Of a stretch of 28,912 nt of DNA, positions 9,030-17,998 are shown in pieces (within the stretch, counting starts at the first letter, position 1; every line of letters starts with the position of its first letter). This stretch comes from Dactylosporangium sp. AC04546. Its GTDB lineage: Bacteria > Actinomycetota > Actinomycetes > Mycobacteriales > Micromonosporaceae. A model generated the notes under the pieces. It did not search any database. It was not told where the DNA came from and saw nothing but the letters and a program-made list of their open reading frames with translations. Location of the stretch: positions 1 through 28,912 of the forward strand of contig NZ_JAHYSG010000142.1 in NCBI RefSeq assembly GCF_022095675.1, written 5' to 3'. Both the position numbers and the translations under genes were made by a program.

Positions 9030-12000
9030 TCAGGCCGGTGGCCCACCCAGCGGAAACTGCGCGAGCAGGCTGGTGCCGCCCCCGCGGGGGCTGTCGATCG
9101 TGATGCGGCCGCCGAGTGCCTCGACGCGGTCCTTGAGGCCGAGCAGGCCGGTGCCGTGGGCGAAGTCGGCGCCGCCGGTGCCGTCGTCGCGGACCGCGAG
9201 GTGCAGGGTCGAGCCGACGGTGTCGACGGTGACGGTCACCGCTGAGGCGTGTGCGTGCTTGGCGGCGTTGGTGAGCGCTTCGGCGACCACGTAGTACACG
9301 CTGACCTCGACGTGCTCGGGCGGGCGGACCTGCGTGCGCACGTCGAGGTGGACGGGGACGGGGCTGCGGCGGGCGAGCGTGCGCAGCGCCGTGCTCAGGC
9401 CGCCCTCCGACAGGATCGCCGGGTGGATGCCGTGGGCGACCTCGCGCAGCTCGTCCAGCGCCCCGCTCACCTCCCCGACGGCGTCGTCGAGCCTGGCGGC
9501 GAGCGTGCCGAACCCGGCGGGCAGTGCCTCCTGGGCGGCGCGCAGGTCCAGGGCCAGCGTGACCAGCCGCTGCTGGGCGCCGTCGTGCAGGTCACGTTCG
9601 ATGCGCCGGCGGGCGTGGTCGGCGGCGGCGACGATGCGGGCCCGTGAGGTGGTGAGCTCCGCGCGGCTGTCGGCGTTGGCGATGGCGGTGGCGACGAGCT
9701 CGGTGAAGTCGGCCAGGCGTTGCGGCTGGAGCCGCCGGTCGCGTGACCCGACGGTGATGGCGCCCCAGACGCGGCCCTCGACGACGATCGGGCTTGCGAC
9801 GGTCGCGGCGTGCCGCGCGGCCGAGGGCCCGTGGCGTCCCATGACGGTTGTCGATCCGTCGGGTTCGTGCCGTACGATCACGGCTTCCTCGGCCTCGAAG
9901 AGCGCGCAGATCTCGTCGGCGACGGCGGTGAACACGTCCTCGGGTCGGGTCCCGCGGGCGACGAGCGTCGCGACCCGCCGCAGTGTCGTCTGCTCGTCGG
10001 CGATGCGGCGGAAGTCGCGGTACACCTTGATGTTGTCGAGCGACACGGCGAGCTGGCCGGCGATGAGCCGGACCGCCTCGAGCCGCCCGGCGGTGAACGC
10101 GCCCCGGATGAGGCGGTTCTCCAGCAGCAGCATCGCCCGTAGCGTGCCGCGGCTGACGATCGGCACGGCGAGCAGCGCGCAGTAGGCGACGCCGGTGAGG
10201 TACGGGTCGCGGGCGAAGCGGTCGTCGCGGGTGGCGTCGTCGACGACGAGCGGCTCGCCGGTCCGCTGGGCGTAGCGGACGACGGACATCGGCTGTGCGC
10301 GGTCGCCGCCCGGCGCCGGTCGCAGCCAGTCCTGCCGGTCGTCGCTCCACAGCAGCAGCTGTACATGCGTGGCGCCGGTCATCGCGCTCACCACGCGGGT
10401 CACCCGCGAGTGCAGCCGTTCGAGGTCGGTCTCCGAGCTCAGGGCCTGGGAGGCGGCGAGGATGCCCAGCAGGTCGAGTGTCCCGGTCGTCATCACGGCC
10501 CGCTGCTCGCCGTTCGCGCCGGGCTCGCCGGGCGGGTGCGGCTGCGGCCCGCGCGCGGGGAACGCCCAGTCGAGCTGGTCGACCTTCGCGGTGGCGCCCC
10601 ACTCGAGGTACGCCTGGCGCGCCTCGGTGAGCAGGGCGCGGCCGGTGTGTTCGAGGCCCTCGCTGAGGTGGAACCGGGCCGCGCGTTCGGTGATGAGCGC
10701 CCGGTGCCAGGGCCGTTGCTGGTCGCCCACCGCGCGCAGGGCCGCGTCGTAGGTCAGGGCGGCGGCGGAGAAGTCCCCGGTCGCCCAGGCCCGTTCCGCC
10801 TCCACCAGCCGCAGCAGGTGCAGGAAGTTGCCGGGTGCGTCGGCCGCGCGGGCGGCCAGCCAGTCCGTCATGTCTGCCAGCTCGGACAGGACCGCCGCGC
10901 GGTCGCCGTCGTCGCGGTCGCGGGCCTGCCGGGCGAGGGCGAGACCGCGCAGCAGGTAGGCGGTGTCGGTCGGGTACGGGCCGAGGCCGTTGCGCAGCAG
11001 CGCGATCGCCGCGGCGCTGTGGCGCTCCAGACCGGCCCCGTCGTCGAAGATGGCGGCCGCGGTACCGCGGGTGAGATGGTCCGGCAACGGCGCGGGCGGC
11101 TCCTCGAGCCCGACGTCGGCGACGTGCTCGCCGCGCAGCACCGCGACGAACCACCGGTAGCTGTCCAGCACCCGGCCGGTCAGTTCGTTGCCGGTGCGCC
11201 GGACGAACGCGCGCCCGGCCTCGACCTCGGCGCCGAGCTCCGCGAGCGTCGGCGCGACGTCGACCAGCTCCGACACGATCTGGTAGTAGGTGTAGCCGGC
11301 AAAGGCGAGGTCGCCGCCGGAGATCAGCTCGTCGCGGGCGTCCCGGCAGGCCCGCACGCCGTCCTCGGCCGGCTCGAACCAGTGGCTCTGCGCGGCCAGC
11401 AGCACGCGTGCCCGCGCGGTGCCGAGCTGGTAGCCGCGCGCCTCGCTCTCGGCCAGCAGCCGCCGGCCCGCCCGGTACGCGGCGGCGTAGTCCCCGAGCA
11501 GGACCGCGGCGGTGCAGGCGACGGTCGCCGGTCCGATCAGGGCGGGGTGCGGGCCGTCCTCGGCCCAGATCCGCAGCGCCTCCAGCCCGAGCCAGCAGTG
11601 GGTCGCGTAGTCCTCGCCGAAGTAGGCGGCGGCGATGACGGCGTTGAGCACGTAGGCGGTGGCGGTGAGCGTGGGGTCCATGAGCTCCGCCCGGTCCGCG
11701 TCGGCGGGCCGCTCCAGCCATTCGTGCAGGTATCCGAGCTGACGGTCGAGCTCGGTGGGGAGCCGGTCGGGCTCCGGCACGGAGATGCCCAGCGCGCGCA
11801 GCGAGTCGGTGCCCAGCCGGACCGCCTCCGCGAACCGGGTGCGGTGGGTGAGGCTGCTGATCTGCACGCCGGTCGCGGCGGCCCGGTAGACGACGTCGGG
11901 GCGCAGCCGCGCGATCGTGCGGTACTCCTCGTCGGCGTCGTCGAGCTGCCCGAGTCCGTACAGCGCCGCGTGGCGGGCGGTGTGCACGTCGGCCAACGCG

Positions 12001-14225
12001 GCGGTATCCGCCGGGTCGATGAGCGGCAGGGCCGCCGCCAGCGTGGCATCGACGGTCGCCTGGTCGCCGATCGCCGCGGCCTGGGCGGCGGTCTGCCGCA
12101 GCAGGGAGGCGACCCGGCGCCGTTCGGCCGGCTCGTGGACCGCGTCGATGACCGGCAGGTAGTGGTCGGCGGCGACCGCGTACAGCTCCGGGACACCGGA
12201 CAGCCGCCGGGCGATGGACAGCCACAGGGCGCGGCGGCGCCGGCGGGTCATCGACCGTAGGACGGCCTCGCGGGTCTGGTCGTGCCGGAACCGCACGGTT
12301 CCGTCGACGCCGGAGCCCATGACGAGCAGCCCCTCGTCGAGCGCGGGGAGGAGCGAGCGTTCCACCGCCTCGGCCGTCGCCCCGGTCGCGGTCTGCAGGA
12401 GGGGGACCTCGGCCCGCCCGCCGAGGCACGCCATCGCCTCCAGCACCTGCCGGGACCGTGCGGGCAGGGCCGCGAACCGCGCCGCCAGCAGGCCCGCCGG
12501 CTCGGAGCGGTGCAGGTGCCGTTGCGTCGCCGCGTCGTCCCACTGCCAGCCGTCCGGGCCGGCGGTCAGCACGCCGTCGGAGCGCAGCACGTTGAGCAGC
12601 TCCACCGTCCGGTGCGGGTTGCCGGCGGTGTACGGGCGGATCGTCGCGGCGAGCCCGGCCGCCCGCGCCGGATCCACGTGCAGCACCTCCGCGACGAGCG
12701 CGCCGAGTCCGCGTTCGTCCAGGTCGGTCAGCCGAAGGTGGCGTACCGCGGGCAGCTCCCGCCAGCGGGCCACTGCCGTCGCCAGCGCCGACGCGTCGTC
12801 GTCGCGGTACGTGCCGACGAGGAGCAGGCCCTCGACCGGCTCGGCGCTGAACAGCTCGTCGAGGAGGCTGAGGGCCATCTCCCCGGCCCACTGCAGGTCG
12901 TCGGCGAACACCACGAGCGGGCGTTCCCGGGAGGCCACCGCGCGCAGGACCTCCGCGGAGGTCTGCTTGACGCGGGCCCGCGCCGTGAGCGGGTCGCCGG
13001 TGTCGGGCGGCACGCCGAGCAGCGTCGCGAACTCCGGCAGCATCGCCGTCAGCAGCCCGGCGTTGGTCCCGGCCGCCTCGAGAATGCGCGCCCGAACCTT
13101 CGCGAGCGTCTCCTCCGGCTCCGCCAGCAGCAGCCGGCCGAGCGCCCGGAACGCCTGGTGCACGGCGTTGAACGCGGGGTCGCGGCGGTACTGGTCGAAC
13201 TTGCCGGCCACGAACCAGCCGTCCCGCCCGGCGACCAGCGGCCGCAGCTCGTCGACCAGCGCCGTCTTGCCCACCCCGGCCGGTCCGGTGACGAGCAGGC
13301 CACGGCACCGGCCGGCGGTCGCGTCCTCGAGCGCCGCCCGCAGCGCCGCCACTTGCCGGTCGCGGCCGACGAGGCGCGAGGGCGGCAGCAGCCGCAGCGG
13401 CACGTCGTGTGCGCCGATCCGCAGGCCGGCGACCCCGCCCGGGCCACCGGCCAGGAGCCGCTCCAGGTCGTGCACCACGCCGTCGGCGGTCTGGTAGCGG
13501 TCGTCCGGCTCCTTCTCCAGCAGGTGCATGATGATCTCGGACAGCGGGGCCGGCACGGCCGGGTTCACCCGCGCGGGCGGCTCCGGCACCCGGGCCAGAT
13601 GGTCGTGGGTGAGCCGCAGCGGATCGCCGGCGCCGAACGGCGGGGCGCCGGTGGCCAGCTCGTACAGCGTCGCCCCCAGCGCGTACAGGTCGGCGCGCTG
13701 GTCCACGGCGCGGCCGGTGCGGCCGGTCTGCTCCGGGGCGAGGTAGGCCAGCGTGCCGACGATCTGCGTGTGGTGGGTGAAGTCGGGCCGGATCTCGGCG
13801 AACGGCGTGGCGAGGAAGAAGTCCACCAGGCACGGGGCGCCGTCGGGGGCGATGAGGATGTTCGCCGGGGTGATGTCGCGGTGCATGACCCCGCGGCGGT
13901 GGATCGCCGCCACCGCCCGGGCCAGCCGGGTGGCGAGGCTGAGCAGCTCACGCCCGGGGAGCGGCTTCGCCAGTCCGGCCAGGGTCGTGTCACCCGCGTC
14001 GGCCATCGTGATGGCCCCGGACTGCGACGGCGCGTCGACCAGCTGGGCGACGTCCGGCACCCCGCGCAGCCGCTGCAGCATCGCGGCCTCGTGCTGCACC
14101 CGCCGCGGCGCGTCCGGGCCCAGCGGTTGCTTGCGGATGAGCGCATGCCCGGCGGCGACGACCCGGGTGACCCTGGTGTGCTCGCTGTCGTGCACGACCT
14201 CGGCGCGGCTTGCGCCTGTTCCCAT
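9030..14225 (-). CDS. giant Ser/Thr kinase-AAA ATPase-GAF-histidine kinase fusion (HstK-like)
   Basis: A 1731-residue cytosolic signalling protein. I start it at ATG 14225, which has GGAGG six bases upstream, not the in-frame GTG at 14240. Domains in order: protein kinase (about 5-265) with Lys32, HRD 115-117, Asn122 and PE at 164-165, but DFF in place of DFG at 135-137; AAA/STAND-type ATPase with Walker A GPAGVGKT (314-321); a long helical, TPR-like region (about 600-1200); two GAF domains (about 1250-1390 and 1410-1530); HisKA_3 dimerisation with phospho-acceptor His1547 in ERDLHDGAQQRL; and a HATPase (about 1640-1728) with EALTNAAKHAHA, DDGTGG and GLLGLKDRV. Such HstK-like fusions couple Ser/Thr and His phosphorylation to small-molecule sensing. 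No response regulator is adjacent, so its partner is elsewhere. It is divergent from the LysR gene across a 99-base gap. Confidence 0.92.
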   Translation of the reverse strand: MGTGASRAEVVHDSEHTRVTRVVAAGHALIRKQPLGPDAPRRVQHEAAMLQRLRGVPDVAQLVDAPSQSGAITMADAGDTTLAGLAKPLPGRELLSLATRLARAVAAIHRRGVMHRDITPANILIAPDGAPCLVDFFLATPFAEIRPDFTHHTQIVGTLAYLAPEQTGRTGRAVDQRADLYALGATLYELATGAPPFGAGDPLRLTHDHLARVPEPPARVNPAVPAPLSEIIMHLLEKEPDDRYQTADGVVHDLERLLAGGPGGVAGLRIGAHDVPLRLLPPSRLVGRDRQVAALRAALEDATAGRCRGLLVTGPAGVGKTALVDELRPLVAGRDGWFVAGKFDQYRRDPAFNAVHQAFRALGRLLLAEPEETLAKVRARILEAAGTNAGLLTAMLPEFATLLGVPPDTGDPLTARARVKQTSAEVLRAVASRERPLVVFADDLQWAGEMALSLLDELFSAEPVEGLLLVGTYRDDDASALATAVARWRELPAVRHLRLTDLDERGLGALVAEVLHVDPARAAGLAATIRPYTAGNPHRTVELLNVLRSDGVLTAGPDGWQWDDAATQRHLHRSEPAGLLAARFAALPARSRQVLEAMACLGGRAEVPLLQTATGATAEAVERSLLPALDEGLLVMGSGVDGTVRFRHDQTREAVLRSMTRRRRRALWLSIARRLSGVPELYAVAADHYLPVIDAVHEPAERRRVASLLRQTAAQAAAIGDQATVDATLAAALPLIDPADTAALADVHTARHAALYGLGQLDDADEEYRTIARLRPDVVYRAAATGVQISSLTHRTRFAEAVRLGTDSLRALGISVPEPDRLPTELDRQLGYLHEWLERPADADRAELMDPTLTATAYVLNAVIAAAYFGEDYATHCWLGLEALRIWAEDGPHPALIGPATVACTAAVLLGDYAAAYRAGRRLLAESEARGYQLGTARARVLLAAQSHWFEPAEDGVRACRDARDELISGGDLAFAGYTYYQIVSELVDVAPTLAELGAEVEAGRAFVRRTGNELTGRVLDSYRWFVAVLRGEHVADVGLEEPPAPLPDHLTRGTAAAIFDDGAGLERHSAAAIALLRNGLGPYPTDTAYLLRGLALARQARDRDDGDRAAVLSELADMTDWLAARAADAPGNFLHLLRLVEAERAWATGDFSAAALTYDAALRAVGDQQRPWHRALITERAARFHLSEGLEHTGRALLTEARQAYLEWGATAKVDQLDWAFPARGPQPHPPGEPGANGEQRAVMTTGTLDLLGILAASQALSSETDLERLHSRVTRVVSAMTGATHVQLLLWSDDRQDWLRPAPGGDRAQPMSVVRYAQRTGEPLVVDDATRDDRFARDPYLTGVAYCALLAVPIVSRGTLRAMLLLENRLIRGAFTAGRLEAVRLIAGQLAVSLDNIKVYRDFRRIADEQTTLRRVATLVARGTRPEDVFTAVADEICALFEAEEAVIVRHEPDGSTTVMGRHGPSAARHAATVASPIVVEGRVWGAITVGSRDRRLQPQRLADFTELVATAIANADSRAELTTSRARIVAAADHARRRIERDLHDGAQQRLVTLALDLRAAQEALPAGFGTLAARLDDAVGEVSGALDELREVAHGIHPAILSEGGLSTALRTLARRSPVPVHLDVRTQVRPPEHVEVSVYYVVAEALTNAAKHAHASAVTVTVDTVGSTLHLAVRDDGTGGADFAHGTGLLGLKDRVEALGGRITIDSPRGGGTSLLAQFPLGGPPA

Positions 14226-14311
14226 ACGGTGCCTCCACACGCCTCCGGCGCTGGCTACCCCGATTTGTGCGGGACCATCTCATAACACTACGTCGAGGTT
14301 CGCAGGGTGCG

Positions 14312-14326
14312 ATAAGTTCAGCTTAT
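14312..14326. promoter_or_regulatory. LysR-type palindromic operator on the lysR start codon
   Basis: ATAAGTTCAGCTTAT is a perfect ATAAG-N5-CTTAT palindrome containing a T-N11-A core. It overlaps the ATG at 14325 of the LysR-family gene, and lies about 86 bases upstream of the divergent kinase start. Position and symmetry suggest autorepression; control of the kinase gene is also possible. Confidence 0.7.
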
Positions 14327-15224
14327 GAGTGTTGAGCTGCGCGACCTCGAACTGCTGGCCGCCACCGCCGACGCCGGGTCGCTCACCGCCGCGGCGGAAC
14401 GGCTGTACGTCAGCCAGCCCGCACTCAGCCAGCGCCTGACCCGCCTGGAGGACCGGCTCGGCATGCCCCTGTTCGACCGCACCGGGCGCCGGCTCGTCCC
14501 CAACGCCGCCGGCCGGCGCATGCTCGTCGCGGCGCAGCACGTCCTCAACGAGCTCGGCTCGGCCATGCGCGACCTGCAGGAGCTGCGCGACGGCCACGAC
14601 CGCCGGGTCCGCTTCGCCGCCCAGTGCAGCACCACCTTCCAGTGGCTGCCGCCCGTCATCCGCGCCTTCCGCGAGCGCCACCCGCAGGCCGAGGTCCGCA
14701 TCGAGTCCGTCCCCGACGACGCGCCCGTCCCCGCGCTGCTCGCCGACCGCATCGACGTCGCCCTCGTCACCAAGCCGGACCGCGAGATGGACCGGGTGCA
14801 CCTGACCCGCGCCTTCGACGACGAGATGGTGGCCGTCGTCCCGGCCGACCACCCCTGGGCGGCCCGCCCCCACCTCACCGCGCCGGACTTCGCCGACGCG
14901 CACCTGATCCTCTACGAGGCCTACGACCAGACCCGGATCCCCTCCACCCCGCTGCCGCTCCCGCCGCAGGCCCACCCGGCCCGCATCACGACCATGCCCG
15001 TCATCACCGACCTGGTCATCGAGATGGTCGCCGGCGGCCAGGGCGTGACGATCCTGCCCAACTGGGTCGCCGCGCCGTACGCCGACTCCCACCGCCTCGC
15101 ACTGGTCCAGATCGGCGCCGAACCCATGACCCGGACCTGGTACGTCGCCACCCGGCGCGCCCCGCGCTCACCGCTGATGGACGCGTTCGCCGAGGAGCTC
15201 ACCGCCCAGCTGGCCCGCGCCTGA
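14325..15224 (+). CDS. LysR-family transcriptional regulator (MetR-like effector domain)
   Basis: A 299-residue protein of normal LTTR length. The N-terminal winged HTH (about 1-65) has the typical LELLAATADAGSLTAAAERL and YVSQPALSQRLTRLE pattern. Residues about 90-295 form the effector domain; CSTTFQWLPPVIRAFRERHP resembles the opening of MetR-type sensors, and DLVIEMVAGGQGVTILP is the usual second-lobe hinge. The ligand is unknown. No Shine-Dalgarno stands clearly before ATG 14325, and the operator-like palindrome covers the start codon, so translation may be weak or leaderless and binding would block expression. The divergent giant kinase and the distant phoD promoter are candidate targets, judging by the shared motif. 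Confidence 0.9.
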   Translation: MSVELRDLELLAATADAGSLTAAAERLYVSQPALSQRLTRLEDRLGMPLFDRTGRRLVPNAAGRRMLVAAQHVLNELGSAMRDLQELRDGHDRRVRFAAQCSTTFQWLPPVIRAFRERHPQAEVRIESVPDDAPVPALLADRIDVALVTKPDREMDRVHLTRAFDDEMVAVVPADHPWAARPHLTAPDFADAHLILYEAYDQTRIPSTPLPLPPQAHPARITTMPVITDLVIEMVAGGQGVTILPNWVAAPYADSHRLALVQIGAEPMTRTWYVATRRAPRSPLMDAFAEELTAQLARA

Positions 15225-15253
15225 ACAGCGTCCGCGAAAAACCTGCCGGCGCG

Positions 15254-15288
15254 TGTCAACCGGATGCCGGCCCGCCTGGCACCTATCC
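15254..15288 (+). promoter_or_regulatory. candidate ECF-type promoter of the sigma factor operon
   Basis: TGTCAACC (15254-15261) and CCTATCC (15282-15288) are separated by 20 bases and end 15 bases before the sigma factor start. This resembles the two-block layout of ECF promoters and could reflect self-activation. It is a visual match with no consensus to test against. Confidence 0.3.
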
Positions 15289-15303
15289 GGCGAGGAGGTG
15301 TTC

Positions 15304-15858
15304 ATGGCGAGTGATGCGTTCGGGGACCAGCGGCAGTTCAGCGAGTACTTCGCAGCCCGGCGGGACGTGGTGCGGCGCACCGCGTACCTGTTGTGCGGTG
15401 ACTGGCACTGGGCCGACGACCTGACGCAGACCGCGTTCATGCGGCTGGCCCTGCGGTGGCGCAAGGTACGAGATCACGGCGCGCTGGACGCGTTCGTGCG
15501 AACCTGTCTCCTGCGGGCGTACCTGGCCGAGACACGCCGGGCCTGGCGCCGCCGGGAGCTTTCGCACGCCGACGTTCCGGACACGCGGGCCGGGCCGGAC
15601 GCGATGGAGCAGTCCACGGCACGAACGGCCTTCATCGCGGCGCTGGGCGAGCTCGCGCCGCGGCAGCGGGCGGTACTCGTCTGCCGCTTCTACCACGACC
15701 TTGATGTGGCGGCGACCGCCGAGGCGCTGGGGTGCTCGGAGGGAACGGTCAAAACCCATGCGTCGCGTGGGCTGGCCCGGTTGAGAACGCTGCTCGGCGA
15801 CGACCTGGAGCGGCTGCCGGCGACGATGACGGGGGACGCCCGTGACTTCCTTGCGTGA
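15304..15858 (+). CDS. SigE-family ECF RNA polymerase sigma factor
   Basis: A 184-residue ECF sigma factor. ATG 15304 follows GAGGAGG by 5 bases; this beats the in-frame upstream ATG 15253, which has no ribosome site. Region 2 (about 10-75) contains AYLLCGDWHWADDLTQTAFMRL, the typical SigE-family core-binding and -10 segment. Region 4 (about 112-165) has PRQRAVLVCRFYHDLDVAATAEALG followed by the HTH CSEGTVKTHASRGLARLR. It would direct RNA polymerase to a small regulon. The downstream membrane protein overlaps it by 17 bases, the usual place for an anti-sigma factor. Confidence 0.93.
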   Translation: MASDAFGDQRQFSEYFAARRDVVRRTAYLLCGDWHWADDLTQTAFMRLALRWRKVRDHGALDAFVRTCLLRAYLAETRRAWRRRELSHADVPDTRAGPDAMEQSTARTAFIAALGELAPRQRAVLVCRFYHDLDVAATAEALGCSEGTVKTHASRGLARLRTLLGDDLERLPATMTGDARDFLA

Positions 15859-17116
15859 GCGGTTCAACGACGCCGTGGCCAATCCGGCACCACCGAGCAG
15901 GCTCAGCGGCGACGAGGTGTACGCCACCGCCTGGCGGCGCCGGCGGGCACGCATCCGGGTCGCGGCCGCGGCCGGGGCCGGCCTCACGGCGCTGGCCGTG
16001 GCGGTGGCACTCGGCGTGGCCGGCGGCGGGCCGAACCGTGGCTCACCCGCACCGGCGGCCAGCGACCCGACGGCATCGCCGGCCACGAGCCCGAGCGGCC
16101 AGCCGATCCTCCCCACCGACGGCACCGTCGAGGAGGCCGTGGCGACCGATGTCGACCACCTGTACGCGATCCTGCGGCGGTGTCCCTCCGACGACCCCGC
16201 CACATGCGTCAGGGTCCTCTACGGCTCGGACGACGGCGGACGCACCTGGACGGAGCGCAAGCGGGACAACCCCTCGATGCTCACCGTGCTCGCGCCCGGC
16301 GTGCTCGGTGCCACGTTCACCAGCAAGGACGTCTCCACCTGGCGGTTCAGCACCGACGGCGGCCGGAACTGGACGGACCTGCGGCAGTCGACGGGCACGG
16401 TCCCGGCGGTGCCGAACGGTGGCTGGGCCGCGTGCTACGAGGACAACTCAGGTGTGGCACGGTGCGCCGTGTATGCGGTCGACGGCAGGACGGGCACGGC
16501 GAAGATGCTCGCCAGGCAGCCACCGACGATCATCCCGACCGGCATCACGACGGCACGGGCCGGCACCCGGCTGTGGGTCGCCGGACTTGTCCTGCCACGT
16601 AACCGCCCCGCGGTCTCCATCAGCTCCGACGACGGACGGACGTGGTCGACGCGCGTGCTCGGGCAGGACGAGGCGGACTATCCGCAGGACATCAACAACC
16701 AGTCGGTCAGCGTCGCCACGGCCGACGGCACCACCGCGTACGCCGTCGTGACGATCGTCGTCAACAACGGCCAGAACCGGCTGCTGGTGTACCGCACCAC
16801 CGACGGCGGGCAGACCTGGCAGCGGGCCGACCCCGCAGGCACCCTGCCGTGGGTCCAGCACGGCGAGGCGTCGTTCGTCACCGCCGACGGCACGCTCGTC
16901 GTGCAGACCGTGGTCGACAACCCGGCCGAGTGGTACGCCGGGACCACCGGGACCTATTCCAAACCCGCGCCGGTGACCGGGCTCGAGACCGCCACCGGCC
17001 TGGCCCACCCGGTCCGCAACGACGCGCCCGGCGTGTACCTCCTGGTCGACCGGGCGGCGGTGTACACCTCGCCGGACGGACTGCACTGGACCCGGCATCC
17101 GGTGTCCCCGTCCTGA
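15842..17116 (+). CDS. single-pass membrane protein with Asp-box (BNR) beta-propeller, putative anti-sigma partner
   Basis: A 424-residue protein from GTG 15842, overlapping the sigma gene by 17 bases, so the two are translationally coupled. A short cytosolic N-terminus (1-38, with RLSGDEVYATAWRRRRARIR) precedes one membrane helix (about 39-60). A Pro/Ser/Thr linker (63-95) leads to an extracellular domain with five Asp-box-like turns: SDDGGRTW, STDGGRNW, SSDDGRTW, TTDGGQTW and SPDGLHW (near 129, 170, 261, 319, 410). These mark a sortilin/sialidase-type propeller. Sialidase catalytic arginines are not evident, so a binding role is more likely. The short N-terminus lacks a zinc anti-sigma motif. 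By context it probably senses an extracellular signal and controls the sigma factor, but direct binding is inferred. Confidence 0.82.
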   Translation: MTSLRERFNDAVANPAPPSRLSGDEVYATAWRRRRARIRVAAAAGAGLTALAVAVALGVAGGGPNRGSPAPAASDPTASPATSPSGQPILPTDGTVEEAVATDVDHLYAILRRCPSDDPATCVRVLYGSDDGGRTWTERKRDNPSMLTVLAPGVLGATFTSKDVSTWRFSTDGGRNWTDLRQSTGTVPAVPNGGWAACYEDNSGVARCAVYAVDGRTGTAKMLARQPPTIIPTGITTARAGTRLWVAGLVLPRNRPAVSISSDDGRTWSTRVLGQDEADYPQDINNQSVSVATADGTTAYAVVTIVVNNGQNRLLVYRTTDGGQTWQRADPAGTLPWVQHGEASFVTADGTLVVQTVVDNPAEWYAGTTGTYSKPAPVTGLETATGLAHPVRNDAPGVYLLVDRAAVYTSPDGLHWTRHPVSPS

Positions 17117-17121
17117 ACGCA

Positions 17122-17159
17122 ACGGGGCGGGGACCGCGCCTGGTCCTCGCCCCGTTTTT
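17122..17159 (+). terminator. rho-independent terminator of the sigma factor operon
   Basis: Arms 17122-17135 and 17142-17155 form a 14-pair stem (one G-U) with a 6-base loop, followed by a T run to 17159. It lies 5 bases past the membrane protein stop codon. Confidence 0.88.
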
Positions 17160-17187
17160 GTCGTACCCATCGGGCAGACTGCGTGGC

Positions 17188-17925
17188 GTGGACCTGACGT
17201 TTGCGTTCGCCGTCCTGCTCGGGCGGCCCGACTTCCCCGCCGGCTCCTACGACGCCTACTACGGCGGCGACACCCTCGACGAGTTCCTGCTCCCGGCCCC
17301 CTGGCTGACCCCGGCCGCCCTCGCCTCGTCCGCACCGGTCGCGTTACCGGCCGTCGACGCCTGTTACCTCGACGACGACCATCAGGCCCTCGCCTGGGAG
17401 TTCGACCTGGCCGATTCGCTGTTCGCGGTCGAGTGGGCCGACGACGTGCTGCCGGCGGCGTTCCTCGAAGACGTGCGGGCGCTCGACACCGACATGCTCG
17501 TGCGCGGCGCCGACCTGGGCGAGCTGCTCACCCGCCACGGCCTCGACCTGACGGCCCGCTCGGCGAAGCGGCTCAACTACCACATCTCGGCGCTGCTGCG
17601 CCTGGCCACGGACGGCACCCTGCACGACGCCATGCGCATGGCGACGTTCACGCACCGCCTGCCGGCGCTGGCCTCGTTCGCCCCGGGAGGCATGCGGCGG
17701 GTCGAGGAGGGCTGGGAGACGGCGCTGGCCGAGGTCGAGCCGCCGCAGCTGCGCGACCATCTGCGCCTGCACTGCCTGGAGCCGTTCTGGTCGCGGGACG
17801 CGGGCGCGTGCTACCTGGGCGCGGACGAGTGGCCGACCGGCACCACGGTCCTCAACGGCCGGCGCAAGCTGCTGGCCGGCTGGGAGTTCGGCGAGGCCCA
17901 GTCGGGGGTGGCCGTGGTCGGCTGA
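17188..17925 (+). CDS. hypothetical protein (245 aa)
   Basis: I do not recognise this family. GTG 17188 is chosen because the upstream reading is antisense-like and crosses the terminator. No Shine-Dalgarno is visible, so it may be leaderless. The protein is soluble, acidic and rich in aromatics: it begins VDLTFAFAVLLGRPDFPAGSY, has a DACYLDDDHQALAWEFDLAD strand-helix region, a mostly helical middle (about 85-165) and a closing stretch with LEPFWSRDAGACYLGADEW. There is no signal peptide or membrane helix. Composition and codon use are those of a real gene. It stands alone after a strong terminator and converges on the minus-strand PIN-FHA gene, from which a 73-base gap separates it. Confidence 0.75.
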   Translation: MDLTFAFAVLLGRPDFPAGSYDAYYGGDTLDEFLLPAPWLTPAALASSAPVALPAVDACYLDDDHQALAWEFDLADSLFAVEWADDVLPAAFLEDVRALDTDMLVRGADLGELLTRHGLDLTARSAKRLNYHISALLRLATDGTLHDAMRMATFTHRLPALASFAPGGMRRVEEGWETALAEVEPPQLRDHLRLHCLEPFWSRDAGACYLGADEWPTGTTVLNGRRKLLAGWEFGEAQSGVAVVG

Positions 17926-17998
17926 GACGGGCGCGCGGCCGTCGCGCAACGTGCTGCCGACCGCGCCGGCACCCGCCTGTCCGAGGTCCGCGCCGGGA

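Noticed and set aside
9592..9700. Response regulator partner for the histidine kinase
   Set aside because: No receiver-domain gene is found on either strand near the kinase; neighbours are phoD and a LysR gene.
9592..13833. A 1413-residue minus-strand frame overlapping the giant kinase
   Set aside because: Same strand but another frame; Arg/Ala/Gly/Pro-rich with no motifs, while the chosen frame shows five clear domain types.
14226..14240. GTG 14240 as start of the giant kinase
   Set aside because: GGAGG lies too close to it, while ATG 14225 has GGAGG at ideal spacing.
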